Of a DNA stretch of 64,000 bases, positions 15,104 to 25,800 are shown in pieces. The notes under the pieces were generated by a model that saw nothing but the letters and a program-made list of their open reading frames with translations, was not told the DNA's origin and searched no databases. This DNA is from JAHBXL01 sp964409775 (GTDB lineage Bacteria > Planctomycetota > Phycisphaerae > Phycisphaerales > UBA1924): contig CAYPEI010000012.1 in the NCBI GenBank assembly GCA_964409775.1, positions 1 to 64,000 of the forward strand, in the 5' to 3' direction. The translations under genes were made by a program, and so were the position numbers. Each line of letters begins with the position of its first letter. Position 1 is the first letter of the stretch.

Positions 15104-16945
15104 TCAGGGCGCGGACTGATAGTCGGGGAAGAGGTCGCTGGGCTTGCTCTCGGGCGTGACGTTGGGCGCATCGAATCGGATGCGGTTGCGTTCGAGCACG
15201 CTGCCGACCGCGCCGTAGAGTTTGGCGAGGGATGCATTGTAGTCGGTGAGGGCGGAGAGTTCGGCCTGCTCGGCCGCGGCGAGCGACTGCTGGCGGCGGA
15301 GTTTCAGGTCGAGGAACTCGGGGGTGAGTCGGCCGAGGGTTTCTTCCTCGACCTGGAGGGTCCGGACGTTCTCGGCGGCGGCGATGCGGACGGCGCGGTT
15401 CTGCTCGATGAGGACGTAGTTGAGTTGGACATCGCGGATGGCGGCCTTGACCTCCGAAACGATGTTCTGCACGGTGTTCCGGTAGGCGATGGCGGCCTGC
15501 TGGCGTTCGAGGCGACGGACCGTGTAGTTGGCTTCGGCGGCGCGGTTGCCGATGGGGATCTCGAAGTTCACGCCGACCTGGTAATCGACGAAACGGGCTT
15601 CCTCGAGCGTGTCGTAGGACGAGTCGCCGGAATCGCCCATGCCGTTGAGGCGGGTGAGGGCGCGGAGATTGAAGAGGGGGAGGCGGGCGTTGTCGGCGAC
15701 ACCGAGGCGGATGGCGGTGTTGTCGAGGGAGAGGATGGCCCGCTGGACCTCTGGACGGTTGGCGAGAGCGGCGTTGATCGAATCGACGAGGCTGAGTTCG
15801 ATGGGCTGATCGATGGGCTCATCGGCGGGGAGGAGCAGCACCTCGGAACCGACGGTGTACTCGGGGTCGTTCATGAGGAGTTTGAGGCGCTCGCTGGCGT
15901 CGCGGAGGACTTTCTGCGCCTGCATGAGTTGGGAGCGGCGGGCCTCGACGGCGGACGAAGCGTCGGCGATCTGGGCTGGCTTGGCGTCGAACTCCTTGCG
16001 CGCGCGGAGTTTGCTCAGGACGTCTTCGCCGCGCTCGAGCAGGCGCTGCAGGACGAGGACGTCGTTGCGTGCGCGGACGAGCGTCCAGTAGGCATTCTCG
16101 GTATCGACGACATTGGTGATGAGGTCGGCCTTGAGATTCTGGATCTGGTCGCGTTCGCTGTTCTCGGCGAGGCGGACCTGGGCGAGGGCCACATCGGAAC
16201 CGAAGTTGCGCAGCAGCGGCTGGTCGATCTGCACGACGAGGTTGGACTCGCGGGCCGGGTCGGGCCGGTTGAAGAGGTTGTCGGTCTCAACATCGGTGTA
16301 GGTGAACTGGGTCTGGACGGTGAAGAGGCCGCCGGAGATCAGCGGCTTGCGGACACCGACCGTGGTGTCGACCACCTGCCGCTGGTCGGCCGACACGCCG
16401 ACGGTGGAGCCGCCGATGGACGGGCTGGAGCGCGGCTGGTCGGTGGCGGACCACTGGGTGTTCCCGAAGAAGACCCAGTCGAACGCGGCATCCGCGGCGG
16501 CGACCTGCGCCTGGCCGATGGACGGGGCGAGGCGCGCGAACTGGACGTTGAGGTTGTTCTCGATGGAGGTCTTGACGGCGCGCTGGAGGCCGATCTGGGC
16601 GACCGGGAAGTTCACGTTGAACATGACCTGTCCGGCGGCACGCGGGTCCTTGTTGGGATAGGAATCGGGGCCGGCCATGGTGGCCAGTTCGGACATGATG
16701 CGGGGCTCGATGTCGAGCGCGGGGATGCGCGGCTCGCGCTGGAGGGGCCGAGCCTCGGGCCAGGTGCGTGCCTCGGCGAGTTCGCGCTGGGTGGACTCGC
16801 GCACGTACCTGCGGAGGTCCTTGTCGGGCTGATCGCGGAGAGGCGAGGCGCACCCCGCGGCGGCTGCGAGGACCGCCGCGCTCGCCACCGCGCGGGAGGA
16901 GGTTCCGACAGCCCGCGTCGCCCGAAACAAGTGTGTTCTCGACAC
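15104..16945 (-). CDS. TolC-family outer-membrane efflux protein
   Basis: A 613-residue outer-membrane channel subunit. A signal peptide with a lipobox-like AAAAGC suggests a lipid-anchored N-terminus. The body shows the long-helix/TolC repeat pattern: VGVRKPLISGGLFTVQTQF and VVQIDQPLLRNFG beta-strand segments, then RLAENSERDQIQNLKADLI and, in the second half, VGVNFEIPIGNRAAEANY and RRQQSLAAAEQAELSALTDYN. It would pair with an RND or ABC pump or with a polysaccharide exporter, but no pump gene adjoins it. The start is GTG 16945 with AAGGGTG upstream. It converges with the heme oxygenase gene (10 bp between stops) and diverges from the SH3-like gene. Confidence 0.85.
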   Translation of the reverse strand: MSRTHLFRATRAVGTSSRAVASAAVLAAAAGCASPLRDQPDKDLRRYVRESTQRELAEARTWPEARPLQREPRIPALDIEPRIMSELATMAGPDSYPNKDPRAAGQVMFNVNFPVAQIGLQRAVKTSIENNLNVQFARLAPSIGQAQVAAADAAFDWVFFGNTQWSATDQPRSSPSIGGSTVGVSADQRQVVDTTVGVRKPLISGGLFTVQTQFTYTDVETDNLFNRPDPARESNLVVQIDQPLLRNFGSDVALAQVRLAENSERDQIQNLKADLITNVVDTENAYWTLVRARNDVLVLQRLLERGEDVLSKLRARKEFDAKPAQIADASSAVEARRSQLMQAQKVLRDASERLKLLMNDPEYTVGSEVLLLPADEPIDQPIELSLVDSINAALANRPEVQRAILSLDNTAIRLGVADNARLPLFNLRALTRLNGMGDSGDSSYDTLEEARFVDYQVGVNFEIPIGNRAAEANYTVRRLERQQAAIAYRNTVQNIVSEVKAAIRDVQLNYVLIEQNRAVRIAAAENVRTLQVEEETLGRLTPEFLDLKLRRQQSLAAAEQAELSALTDYNASLAKLYGAVGSVLERNRIRFDAPNVTPESKPSDLFPDYQSAP

Positions 16946-17252
16946 GCATTCACCCTTGGTCGCCGCGAGCCGTGCGGCCGCGACAAGTGGTTGGTCTACA
17001 AGCCGTTGACGCGGCCGGGGCTTGGCGCCGCGGACCCGTCCGTTCCCCTGCCTTGGGTCACAACCGATGCGTCGGCGCGACCCGTGCCGCGAGGTTCGGC
17101 GCGGCCCTCAACGCGGGAGGCGGTACTATACCCCGCCCGATACGCATTCCGATGCGGTTTGGGCGCAATCAACCCGGCCGCGAGGGCCGATGGTTGTCGG
17201 TGTTGGCCCGAACCGCGTCCGCCCCCCCGCTCCCCTTTTCGAGGAGTCCGAG
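16946..17252. other. Divergent promoter region
   Basis: 307 bp between the TolC-type gene (minus) and the SH3-like gene (plus). GGTACTATACC around 17122-17131 is a symmetric -10-like element usable in either direction (TACTAT, 17124-17129, plus). No gene or structured RNA recognised. Confidence 0.4.
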
Positions 17253-18662
17253 ATGATGATCAGCCGTAATCCACTCGCCCCTGTCGCCGGCCTTGCGCTC
17301 CGAGCCTGCGTGCGCGGCGCTCTGCCCGGTGCGATCGGCCTCGCCGCGTTGGCGCCGGCGCACGCGGCGCTGGCGCAGCAGATCAAGTCCGTCGAGCCGT
17401 ACTTCGCGACGGTGACGAAGGACAACGTTCCGATGAAGTGCGCTGACGGCGGGATCTTCTACGCCGTGTCGATCCTGAAGCAGGGCCAGGTGCTGCGGGT
17501 CGACGGCGAGGGACCGGGCTGGCTTCGCGTCGAGTATCTGCCGGGCATGAAGGCGTATGTGAAGGCGGCGGACGCGACGGCGGATGCAACGGGGAAGACG
17601 ATCAAACTCTCGCGGCCGTCGCGGCTGATGGCGGCCAACGTCCAGGGCTCGCGGCCGTGGCAGTTCCTGCTGGACAGCGACCTGCCGGCGGGCACGGGCT
17701 TCACGGTGCTCGAGGCGGTGAAGGGAACGGACGGGACGGTCGAGGGCTACCTGGTGCCCGCACCGGCGCAGTCGCGCGGATATGTGAAGAACGACCAGAT
17801 CCGCCGGGCGACCCCCGAGGAAACGGCGGCGCAGACCAAGCCCGACACCACCAAGCCGGCGACCGAGGAGCCCAAGCCGATCGTCGCGAAGCCGACGCCC
17901 CCTGCCGCGCCGCAGCGCGACCCGGCGACGCCGCAGCCGGACAGCACGCCGACCGCGCAGGCGCCCGAGACAACTCCGGCTCAGCCGGTGGCGGCGGCGC
18001 CCGCCGCGGAAGCGCCGAAACTGAAGGCGATCAAGGATCTCGAGACGCTTCGCACGCTGTTCAACAGCGCGATGCAGAAGGGCGGGAGCGAGGAAGAGAT
18101 CAAGACGGTGATGGCGGAGTTTGACCGCACGACGGCGTCCCTGGGCGCGACGGATGAGGATCAGCGCGTCCGCCAGGCGCTGGCCGCGCGCAAAGAGGCG
18201 CTGAGCCTCCGTCTGGAGGTGTTCGAGGCGGCGAAGAAGATCCGCGAGACGACGAGCACGTGGGACGAGAAGGAACTGAAACTTCGGCAGTATGTCGAGG
18301 ACGTTGAGAAGCAGGCGATCTACACGATCGTGGGCCGGATCGTGCCGAGCACGGTGTACGACGGGAAGCGCGGCATGCCGCTGATGTACCGCATCGAGTC
18401 GGCGGATTCGTCGTCGACGCGCACGATCGGCTACGTCGTGCCGCGGGAGGGCGTCGACCTGCTCACGGTTTCGGGCAAGGTTGTGGGCATCGTGGGCGAG
18501 TCGCGGCTGGATGAGGCGCTCCGCCTCAACCTGGTGGCGGCGCGGCGCGTGACGGTGCTGAACCCGACGGGATCGCCGCGGCCGATCGAACCGACTCCCT
18601 CCGAGCCGGCGCCGACGGGCCCGGCATCGGCCACGGGCGAGAACAAGAAGCCGGGCGAGTGA
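17253..18662 (+). CDS. Exported SH3-like protein with Pro-rich linker
   Basis: A 469-residue secreted protein. The signal peptide ends at AHAALAQQ; residues ~45-190 form two SH3-like beta-barrel units (LRVDGEGPGWLRVEYLPG and FTVLEAVKGTDGTVEGYLV); a Pro/Thr/Ala-rich linker spans ~200-260; a helical segment (LETLRTLFNSAMQKGGSEEE) and a final beta domain (VVPREGVDLLTVSGKVVGIVG) follow. SH3-like modules in the envelope often contact peptidoglycan, but no enzymatic domain is present. The start is ATG 17253 with GAGGAG 7 nt upstream. A strong terminator follows at 18692-18718. Confidence 0.75.
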   Translation: MMISRNPLAPVAGLALRACVRGALPGAIGLAALAPAHAALAQQIKSVEPYFATVTKDNVPMKCADGGIFYAVSILKQGQVLRVDGEGPGWLRVEYLPGMKAYVKAADATADATGKTIKLSRPSRLMAANVQGSRPWQFLLDSDLPAGTGFTVLEAVKGTDGTVEGYLVPAPAQSRGYVKNDQIRRATPEETAAQTKPDTTKPATEEPKPIVAKPTPPAAPQRDPATPQPDSTPTAQAPETTPAQPVAAAPAAEAPKLKAIKDLETLRTLFNSAMQKGGSEEEIKTVMAEFDRTTASLGATDEDQRVRQALAARKEALSLRLEVFEAAKKIRETTSTWDEKELKLRQYVEDVEKQAIYTIVGRIVPSTVYDGKRGMPLMYRIESADSSSTRTIGYVVPREGVDLLTVSGKVVGIVGESRLDEALRLNLVAARRVTVLNPTGSPRPIEPTPSEPAPTGPASATGENKKPGE

Positions 18663-18691
18663 TCCGGCCCAACGTGTCGCATGCAACAAAG

Positions 18692-18718
18692 GGCCCCGGG
18701 CGTGTCCGGGGCCTTTTT
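18692..18718 (+). terminator. Rho-independent terminator
   Basis: GGCCCCGG and CCGGGGCC form an 8 bp stem with a 6-nt loop followed by TTTTT. It also lies 8 bp past the 3' end of the converging oxoprolinase gene. Confidence 0.8.
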
Positions 18719-18725
18719 CGTGCGC

Positions 18726-21700
18726 TCAGCCCGGTGCGCCCGGCGGGCCATAGCCGCCGCCGCCGGGGGTGAGGATCGTGAGCACGTCGCCCGCACGGGC
18801 ATCGAAGCCGGTGATCGGGGGCAGCATTGTGCGTCGGCCATCGGCGGCGGTGACAAACTGCGCACCGGGCGCTCCGGGCTCGCCGCCCGCGAAACCGGGC
18901 GGCCCGGCGACGCGGCGCTGGGTGAGCAGGGACACCCGCAGGGGCGCGAGGAACCGGATGATGCGTTCGACGCCGTCGCCCCCCCGCTGCTGACCTTGGC
19001 CACCGGAACCGGCGCGGACGGCGAACCGCTCGAGGCGCACGGGGTATCGGCGTTCGAGGATCTCCGGGTCGGTGATGCGGGTGTTGGTCATGTGGGTGTG
19101 GACCGCCGCGGCGCCGTCGAAGCCGGGCCCCGCTCCTGCGCCGCCGCAGATCGTTTCGTAATAGGACGGCACGGGGGTTGCGCCGTCGGCCCCGAAGACG
19201 AGGTTGTTCATGGTGCCCTGGCTTGAGGCGCAGAGGCCGAGGGCCCGGAGCAGGACATCGACGACGCGCTGGCTGGTCTCGACGTTTCCGCCGACGACCG
19301 CGGGCAGACGGTCCGGCAAGACGCCGGGCGGGAACGGCGGGTTGAGCATTCCCGCGGGCAGGATGATGCGCACGGGCCGCAGGAGACCTTCGTTGAGCGG
19401 CGCGGCGTGCCCGAGCAGGACGCGCATGACGTACACCATGCAGGAGGACACGATCGCGGGCGTGGCGTTCAGGTTCCCGGGGTGCACCGGCGAACTGCCG
19501 GAGAAGTCGGCGACGAGCCCGTCGCCATCGGGGGTGATGCGCACGCGGACGGGCGCGCCGTCGTCCATCGCATCGGCCACGAATCGCTCGCCAGGCGGGA
19601 GACGCGAGATCCGCTCGCGCAGGAGTCGGTCGGAACGTCGCTGGATGGCCTCCATGAACGCGTGCACGGCGGGCGCGCCGCCGGCATGGGCGAGTTCGCG
19701 CAGCATCGCCGCCCCGCGTGCGTTGGCCGCGAGCGCGGCACGCACATCCGCAAGGTTGTCCGCGACATTGCGGGACGGGTTCGCCCCGCCGAGGAGCAGG
19801 GCTTCGAGGCGGTCGAGCCGCGGGCATCCGCCTTCGACAAGTTTGAACGGGGCGATGATGACGCCTTCTTGCCCGAGGCTGGTGGCGTCGGGGGGCATCG
19901 AACCCGGCGTCACGCCGCCCAACTCGGCGTGGTGGGCGCGGCTGGCGACATATCCGAGCAAGCGGGCCTGGTCGGTGTGCACCGCGGTGATCACCGTGAC
20001 ATCCGGGAGGTGGGATCCGCCGTGGGCGGGGTGATTGGTGATGGCACTTTCGCCGGGTCCGAGCGGCAGGGCCGCGACGACGGAGCGCACACATACGCCC
20101 AGGGACCCCAGGTGCACGGGGACGTGCGGGGCGCAGGCGACCAGCGATCCGGAGGGGTCGAGCAGGGCGCAGGAGAAGTCCAGCCGCTCCTTAACGTTCA
20201 CCGAGACGCTCGCGCGTGCGAGCATCTCTCCCATTTCCGATGCGATGGACTCGAACCGGGCGGTGAAGAGTTCGATGGCCGCCGGGTCATCGACCTCCGT
20301 GGTTGCACCGGACGCGGCGGCTGTGTCTGCGCCGGTCCGGCGCAGGACCACATCGCCGACGGCGTTGACGGCCGCGGTCCAGCCCGGCTCGACGACGATG
20401 GTCGCGTGCTCCTCAGCGATGATCGCGGGGCCTTCGATCCGCTCGCCGCGCTGGAGCAGCGAGCGATCCATGACCCGGGTCGGGACCCACCGGCCGCCGA
20501 AGCACGCCTGCTGCACCACAGGGCCGACAGCGCGGGCGGCGGGGCCCGCGGCATCGGGCCGAGGCTCGCGCGGCATGGTCGGCACGACGCTCGCCACAAC
20601 GCGGAGCCACACGACCTCGACCTCGCGGCCGCCTGGCGCGAAGCCGTAGATCTCGGCGTGCCGGGCGGCGAAGGCGCTGGTGAGCGTCGCGGCGTCGATC
20701 GATCCCAGGGGCGGGAGGTCGAGTTCGAGCGCCGACTCCTGCCCGACAAAGCGCACGGCGGCGATGCGGCGGCGTACGGAAGCCGCAGCGCCATCTCCGG
20801 CCTCCATCGCCAGATGTACCGCCTCCCGGCCGAGTTGATCGAGGCACTGGGCGAGGCGGGAGCCGATGGCGTTGATGCTGGAGAGAATCTGCCGTTGGGC
20901 GAAGCGCTCAACCGCCGCGGCGGCGAGGCCGCGGGCGCTGAGAAGGCCCGCATCGCGAGGGACCAGGACGGTGTCGATGCCGAGGCGGAGGGCGATGGCG
21001 CAGGCGTGCTGTCCGCCCGCGCCGCCGAACGCGACGAGGCCTGCGCCGCGGAGGTCGTGCCCACGGCGGGTGGAGATCCGCCGCACGGCGCCGGCCATTC
21101 GCTCGGCGGCGATGGAGACAAACCCCTCGAGCAGGCGGTCGTCGCTTTGCGCGGGCGCAGGACAGAGCGTCTTCACCGCCGCGAAGGCCCGCTGGGCGGC
21201 GGCACGATCGACGGGGATCACGAAGCGGTCGGGGCAGAGCCTGCCGAGCAGCAGGTTGACATCGGTGAGGGTCAGCGGCCCGCCTGCGCCATAGCACGCC
21301 GGCCCGGGCTGCGACCCGGCGCTCTCGGGACCGACACACAGGGCGCCGGCGCGGAAGGTGCAGATGGAGCCGCCGCCCGCGGCGACAGTCTCGACGGCCG
21401 CGGCGGGCGCGACCAGGGTCGCCGCGCCCACGGTGTGCTCGAAGACGTATTCGATCCCGGTGGACGCGGACCATCGCGCGGCGTCGGTGCTGGTTCCGCC
21501 CATGTCGAAGGAGAGGGCGTGGGCAAGGCCCGCGTCGGCGGCGGCCTCGGCCGCGCCGACGACGCCGGCGGCGGGCCCGGAGAGCAGGCTGTCTTTCGGG
21601 AGGAAGTCGGCTGAAGAGGACAACCCGCCCGCGCTGGTCATCACCAGCAGCGACGACCCGGGATGGCTCAGGGCGTTCCGCACACGATCGAGATACTCGC

Positions 21701-22577
21701 CGATGACCGGCGCGAGACACGCGTTCACGAGTGTGGTGGTCGCGCGCGGAAGGATCTTGACGAAGGGCGCGATGCGCGAGGAAACGGAGACCCGGTCGAA
21801 GCCGCAGCCGCGGAGCGCTTGCGCCACGACCTCCTCGTGCGACGGGTTCAGGTCCGCGTGGAGCAGACAGACTGCGGCGTCGCGGATTCCGGCGGCGATC
21901 AATGCCCGAGCGTCACGCGCGATGGCCTCCGGATCCGGCGGCTGGATCTCGACGCCACGGGCGTCGAGCCTTCCCGCGACTTCGAGGACCGCGGCGTGGA
22001 GCGGGGGCGGCCTGCGGATGTCGAGCGCGAAGAGGTCGGGTCGCTGCTGCGTACCGATGCGGAGCAGATCGCCGAGACCGCGATTGATGACGAGGGCGGT
22101 GGGCGGGAACCGGCCGGTGAGCAAGGCGTTGGTGCCGCGGGTGGTCGCCAGGCGCATCCGAATCGCCGGGAGCGCCGCGCGGGCGGGCGTGCCGGTGAGC
22201 AACCTTGCGGCGAGGATCGGGGCTTCTTCGCCGCTGCGGACTTCGACCAGATCGCCGACTGCGAACCGCGACGTGTCGCCCGCGATGTGAGCGATGCACC
22301 CATTCCGCCAGTGAACCAGCGGGGCGCCGAGGTCTGTGCCCAGGTGCGCGAGCGTCCAGCCCGTCGCGGCGTCGTCAATCCCCGCCCAGGCGCCCCAACT
22401 GTGCTGCAGTCGAAGTTGGTCCTCGGCGAGGTGTTCGACGACCCGGGCCCGGAGGGTGGCGGACGAGAGAACCTTGGCACGGTGGACAGCGCCATCGGGG
22501 GCAACACCGATGGCGTCGGTGAACGTGCCGCCGGTGTCCGCGCAGATCTCCCAGTGGCCTTTGGGCATGGACCGCAT
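18726..22577 (-). CDS. ATP-dependent 5-oxoprolinase (fused HyuA-HyuB)
   Basis: A 1,283-residue fusion of the hydantoinase/oxoprolinase A and B subunits, as in eukaryotic OPLAH (about 1,290 residues), which hydrolyses 5-oxo-L-proline to glutamate using ATP. The A half begins WEICADTGGTFTDAIGVAPDG with the ATP-binding GGTFTD motif, then LATTRGTNALLTG, HALSFDMGGTSTDAA and AFGGAGGQHACAIA. The B half (from about 730) contains FTARFESIASEMGEMLARAS, SAITNHPAHGGSHLPDVTVI, YVASRAHHAELGG and ends GGGGYGPPGAPG. ATG 22577 (or 22568) is chosen because MPKGHWEI begins the domain; there is no clear Shine-Dalgarno. No other glutathione-cycle gene lies nearby. Confidence 0.9.
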   Translation of the reverse strand: MRSMPKGHWEICADTGGTFTDAIGVAPDGAVHRAKVLSSATLRARVVEHLAEDQLRLQHSWGAWAGIDDAATGWTLAHLGTDLGAPLVHWRNGCIAHIAGDTSRFAVGDLVEVRSGEEAPILAARLLTGTPARAALPAIRMRLATTRGTNALLTGRFPPTALVINRGLGDLLRIGTQQRPDLFALDIRRPPPLHAAVLEVAGRLDARGVEIQPPDPEAIARDARALIAAGIRDAAVCLLHADLNPSHEEVVAQALRGCGFDRVSVSSRIAPFVKILPRATTTLVNACLAPVIGEYLDRVRNALSHPGSSLLVMTSAGGLSSSADFLPKDSLLSGPAAGVVGAAEAAADAGLAHALSFDMGGTSTDAARWSASTGIEYVFEHTVGAATLVAPAAAVETVAAGGGSICTFRAGALCVGPESAGSQPGPACYGAGGPLTLTDVNLLLGRLCPDRFVIPVDRAAAQRAFAAVKTLCPAPAQSDDRLLEGFVSIAAERMAGAVRRISTRRGHDLRGAGLVAFGGAGGQHACAIALRLGIDTVLVPRDAGLLSARGLAAAAVERFAQRQILSSINAIGSRLAQCLDQLGREAVHLAMEAGDGAAASVRRRIAAVRFVGQESALELDLPPLGSIDAATLTSAFAARHAEIYGFAPGGREVEVVWLRVVASVVPTMPREPRPDAAGPAARAVGPVVQQACFGGRWVPTRVMDRSLLQRGERIEGPAIIAEEHATIVVEPGWTAAVNAVGDVVLRRTGADTAAASGATTEVDDPAAIELFTARFESIASEMGEMLARASVSVNVKERLDFSCALLDPSGSLVACAPHVPVHLGSLGVCVRSVVAALPLGPGESAITNHPAHGGSHLPDVTVITAVHTDQARLLGYVASRAHHAELGGVTPGSMPPDATSLGQEGVIIAPFKLVEGGCPRLDRLEALLLGGANPSRNVADNLADVRAALAANARGAAMLRELAHAGGAPAVHAFMEAIQRRSDRLLRERISRLPPGERFVADAMDDGAPVRVRITPDGDGLVADFSGSSPVHPGNLNATPAIVSSCMVYVMRVLLGHAAPLNEGLLRPVRIILPAGMLNPPFPPGVLPDRLPAVVGGNVETSQRVVDVLLRALGLCASSQGTMNNLVFGADGATPVPSYYETICGGAGAGPGFDGAAAVHTHMTNTRITDPEILERRYPVRLERFAVRAGSGGQGQQRGGDGVERIIRFLAPLRVSLLTQRRVAGPPGFAGGEPGAPGAQFVTAADGRRTMLPPITGFDARAGDVLTILTPGGGGYGPPGAPG

Positions 22578-22851
22578 GTTTGGCGGACGGCGGGCAGATG
22601 TCCGCAGAACGGTCGAGATGGTGGTTGAAGGTCCGAGAAACGGCGGACGAGATTGGATTATGTTTGGTTTGACCCCATAAATACGGGGATTTTCTACCAC
22701 AGGGGGCTTGTGCCCATAACCGGGGGATGCTCTAATGGCGTCTTAACCCCCGAACGGGGGAAATTTGTTCGCGCGGCGGTCGCTTTCGAAACGAGCGTCG
22801 CCGCAGTGGTTTGCATTTGTTGAGCAAGCCAAAGCCAGGAGGCATTCGGCC
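22578..22851. other. Divergent promoter region with C/G-run palindromes
   Basis: 274 bp between the oxoprolinase and exoprotein genes. It contains CCCCATAAATACGGGG (about 22673), a GGGGGCTTGTGCCC segment and the perfect-arm palindrome CCCCCGAACGGGGG (22747-22760). An AGGAGG near 22837 serves the exoprotein ATG 22852. Confidence 0.5.
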
Positions 22852-25800
22852 ATGGGCTTGTGTTCATCTGTTCGTCGGCTCAGTCGGCTCCTCGCGATTG
22901 TTCTGGTCGGGATGGTCTGCGGCGCTGCGCGCGCGGACAACTTCCTGGTCACCTCGACGGCGGACGGCGGGCTGGGGTCGTTGCGCTCGGCGGTCTCGGC
23001 GGCCAATGCGCTGCCGGGCGTTCACCTGATCGAGTTTGCGATTCCCACGAGCGACCCGGGGTATGTGCCGGGGGCGACCGACACGTGGCGGATCTCGCTG
23101 CTGACGCCGCTGCCGGCGCTCATCCAGCGGATCACGATCGACGGCTGGTCGCAGCGGCAACCGGCGGGGCCGGGGCTTCCGATCATCGAGATCAACGGCT
23201 CGGCGCTGGCGTCGGGCGACGGGCTGGTGATCAGCAACCCTGATTGCGTGGTCCGCGGGCTGACGCTGGGCAACTTCCCGGGGAACGGGCTGGTGATCCA
23301 GGGCGCGGCGACACAGCGTTGCTGGGTGTATGGGTGCCACTTCGGAGTTGACCCGTTTGGCCTGCTGGCGCGGCCCAACGGCGCGGACGGCGTGCAGATC
23401 CGGCAGGGCGCGTTCCGGAACCGCATCGGCACGAACGGCAACGGGGTGGATGACGAGGCGGAGCGGTGCGTGCTGTCGGCCAATGCTCGCAACGGCTTCC
23501 GGGCGACGGGGAGCGGCCAGGACAACATGCTGGCGGGCTGCCGCGTGGGGACGGACCTGTCGGGGTTCCTCGCGCTGCCGAACCTGGGCGGGGGCATCGT
23601 GATCACCGGGGCGGAGCGGACGATCATCGGAACGGACAGTTCGGGCGACAGTTTCAACGTCAACGAGCGGAACCTGATTTCGGGCAACCATGGGTCGGGC
23701 GTGCTGATCGAGGGCGCGCCGTCGACGGGCTCGGTGGTGTCGGGCAACTTCATCGGGACGAACGCGACCGGTGCCGCACCGCTGCCGAACACCGGGGACG
23801 GCGTGGTCGTCGCGGCGAGCCCGACCGTGGGCGAGCACCGCATCGGGGCCGCGATCGGGCTGGACTTCGACCCGTCGCAGTCGAACACCATCGCGTTCAA
23901 CGGGCTGTGCGGCGTGATCGTGACCGGGGGCATCGACACGTCGATCCTGGCGAACTCCATCTACGACAACGGGGAACTGGGCATTGATCTCGCGCCCAAC
24001 GGCGTGCGGGGCGTGACGCTGAACGACCCGCTCGACGCGGACGTCGGGCCCAACAACCTGCAGAACTTCGCGATCGCGCTGAGCGTGTCGCCCAGCGGCA
24101 ACGTGGCGTACGTGCTCAACTCGGCCCCGCTCACGGCGTACTGGGTGGAGTTCTTCCTCAACCGCCTGCCGGACCCGAGCGAGTTGGGCGAGGGGCAGGT
24201 GTTCCTGGGCGGGATGGACGTGACCACCAACGCGGCGGGCACGACGGGCGTGTTGCACTTCTCGTTCGACCCGGCGCTGTACCCCGACCTGGTGTGGGTC
24301 ACGACGACGGCGACGGAACTCCCGCCGGTGCGGGGCGGCGGGCGCGGACAACTGCTCACCGCGACGCTGGGCGGGCCGACCGCGCTGCCGGGGAGCACAT
24401 CGGAGTTCTCGGTGGCGGTGCCGCTGAACTTCCCACCGACCGCGCTGCCGCAGACGGTGACCACGTTCGAGGACACCGACGTGACGATCACGCTGGAGGG
24501 CATCGACCCGGAGGGGCTCGATGTGACCGCGGCGATCTCGTCGCTCCCGGCGCGGGGCACGCTGCTGCAGTTCGGCACGCTGACGCCGATCGTGACCGCT
24601 CCCGCGGGAGTGACCGATCCGATGAACCGCGTGGTGTTCCGGCCCTTGCCCGGCGAAACGGGCTCGCCGTACACCACGTTCCAGTTCCGCGTGAGCGACG
24701 ACATGTCACCGTCGCTGCCGGCGACGGTGACGGTGAACGTGCTGCCGGTGAATGACCCGCCGGTGGCGGTGGACGACGCGTACTCGACGAACGAGGACAC
24801 GACGCTGTCGGTCCCGGCGTTGACGGGGGTGCTGTCGAACGACTCCGACCCGGACAACGACCCGCTGACGGCGGTGCTGGTGGCCGGACCGTCGAACGCG
24901 CAGTCGTTCGTGCTGAACGCGGACGGATCGTTCACCTATACCCCTTCGCCGAACTTCAACGGGCTGGACGGCTTCACGTACCGGGCGCGGGACCCGGAGG
25001 GAGCGCTCTCGAACATCGCGGTGGTACGGATCACCGTGAACGCGGTGAACGACCCGCCGGTCGCGGTCGACGACACCTACAGCACGAACGAGGACACGCC
25101 GCTCACAATCAGCGTTCCGGGCGTTCTGGCCAACGACACGGACATCGACGGTGGTCCCCTGTCGGCGCAACTGGTCAGCGGGCCGTCGCACGCGCTGTCG
25201 TTCAGCCTGAACAGCAACGGCTCGTTCAGTTACGTTCCGGCGGCGAACTTCAACGGCGACGACACGTTCCGGTATCGGGCGTTCGACGGGATGGATCCTT
25301 CGAACATCGCGACGGTGACGATCCACGTGCTGCCGGTGAACGACCCGCCGGTCGCGGTCGATGACACGTACAACATCAACGAGGACACGACACTCAACGT
25401 GGCCGCGCCGGGGATCCTGGGGAACGACAGCGATCCGGACGGCGATGCGCTCGTGGCGGCGCTGGGGACCGGGCCCGCGCACGCCCAGAACTTTGCGCTG
25501 AACGCCAATGGCTCGTTCACGTATACCCCCGTCGCCGACTTCAACGGCGTGGACACGTTCACGTACCGCGCCCGCGATCCGAGCGGCGCACTCTCGAACC
25601 TGGCGACGGTCACCATCAACATCGCGCCGATCAACGATGCGCCGGTGGCCCGCGACGATGCGTACACGACTCCCGAGGACACGACGCTGAGCGTTCCCGA
25701 GGTCACGGGCGTGCTCGCCAACGATACCGATGCGGACGGCGACTCGCTCACGGCGGAACTCGTTGCGGGCCCGGCCAACGCGGCGGCGTTCGCGCTGAAC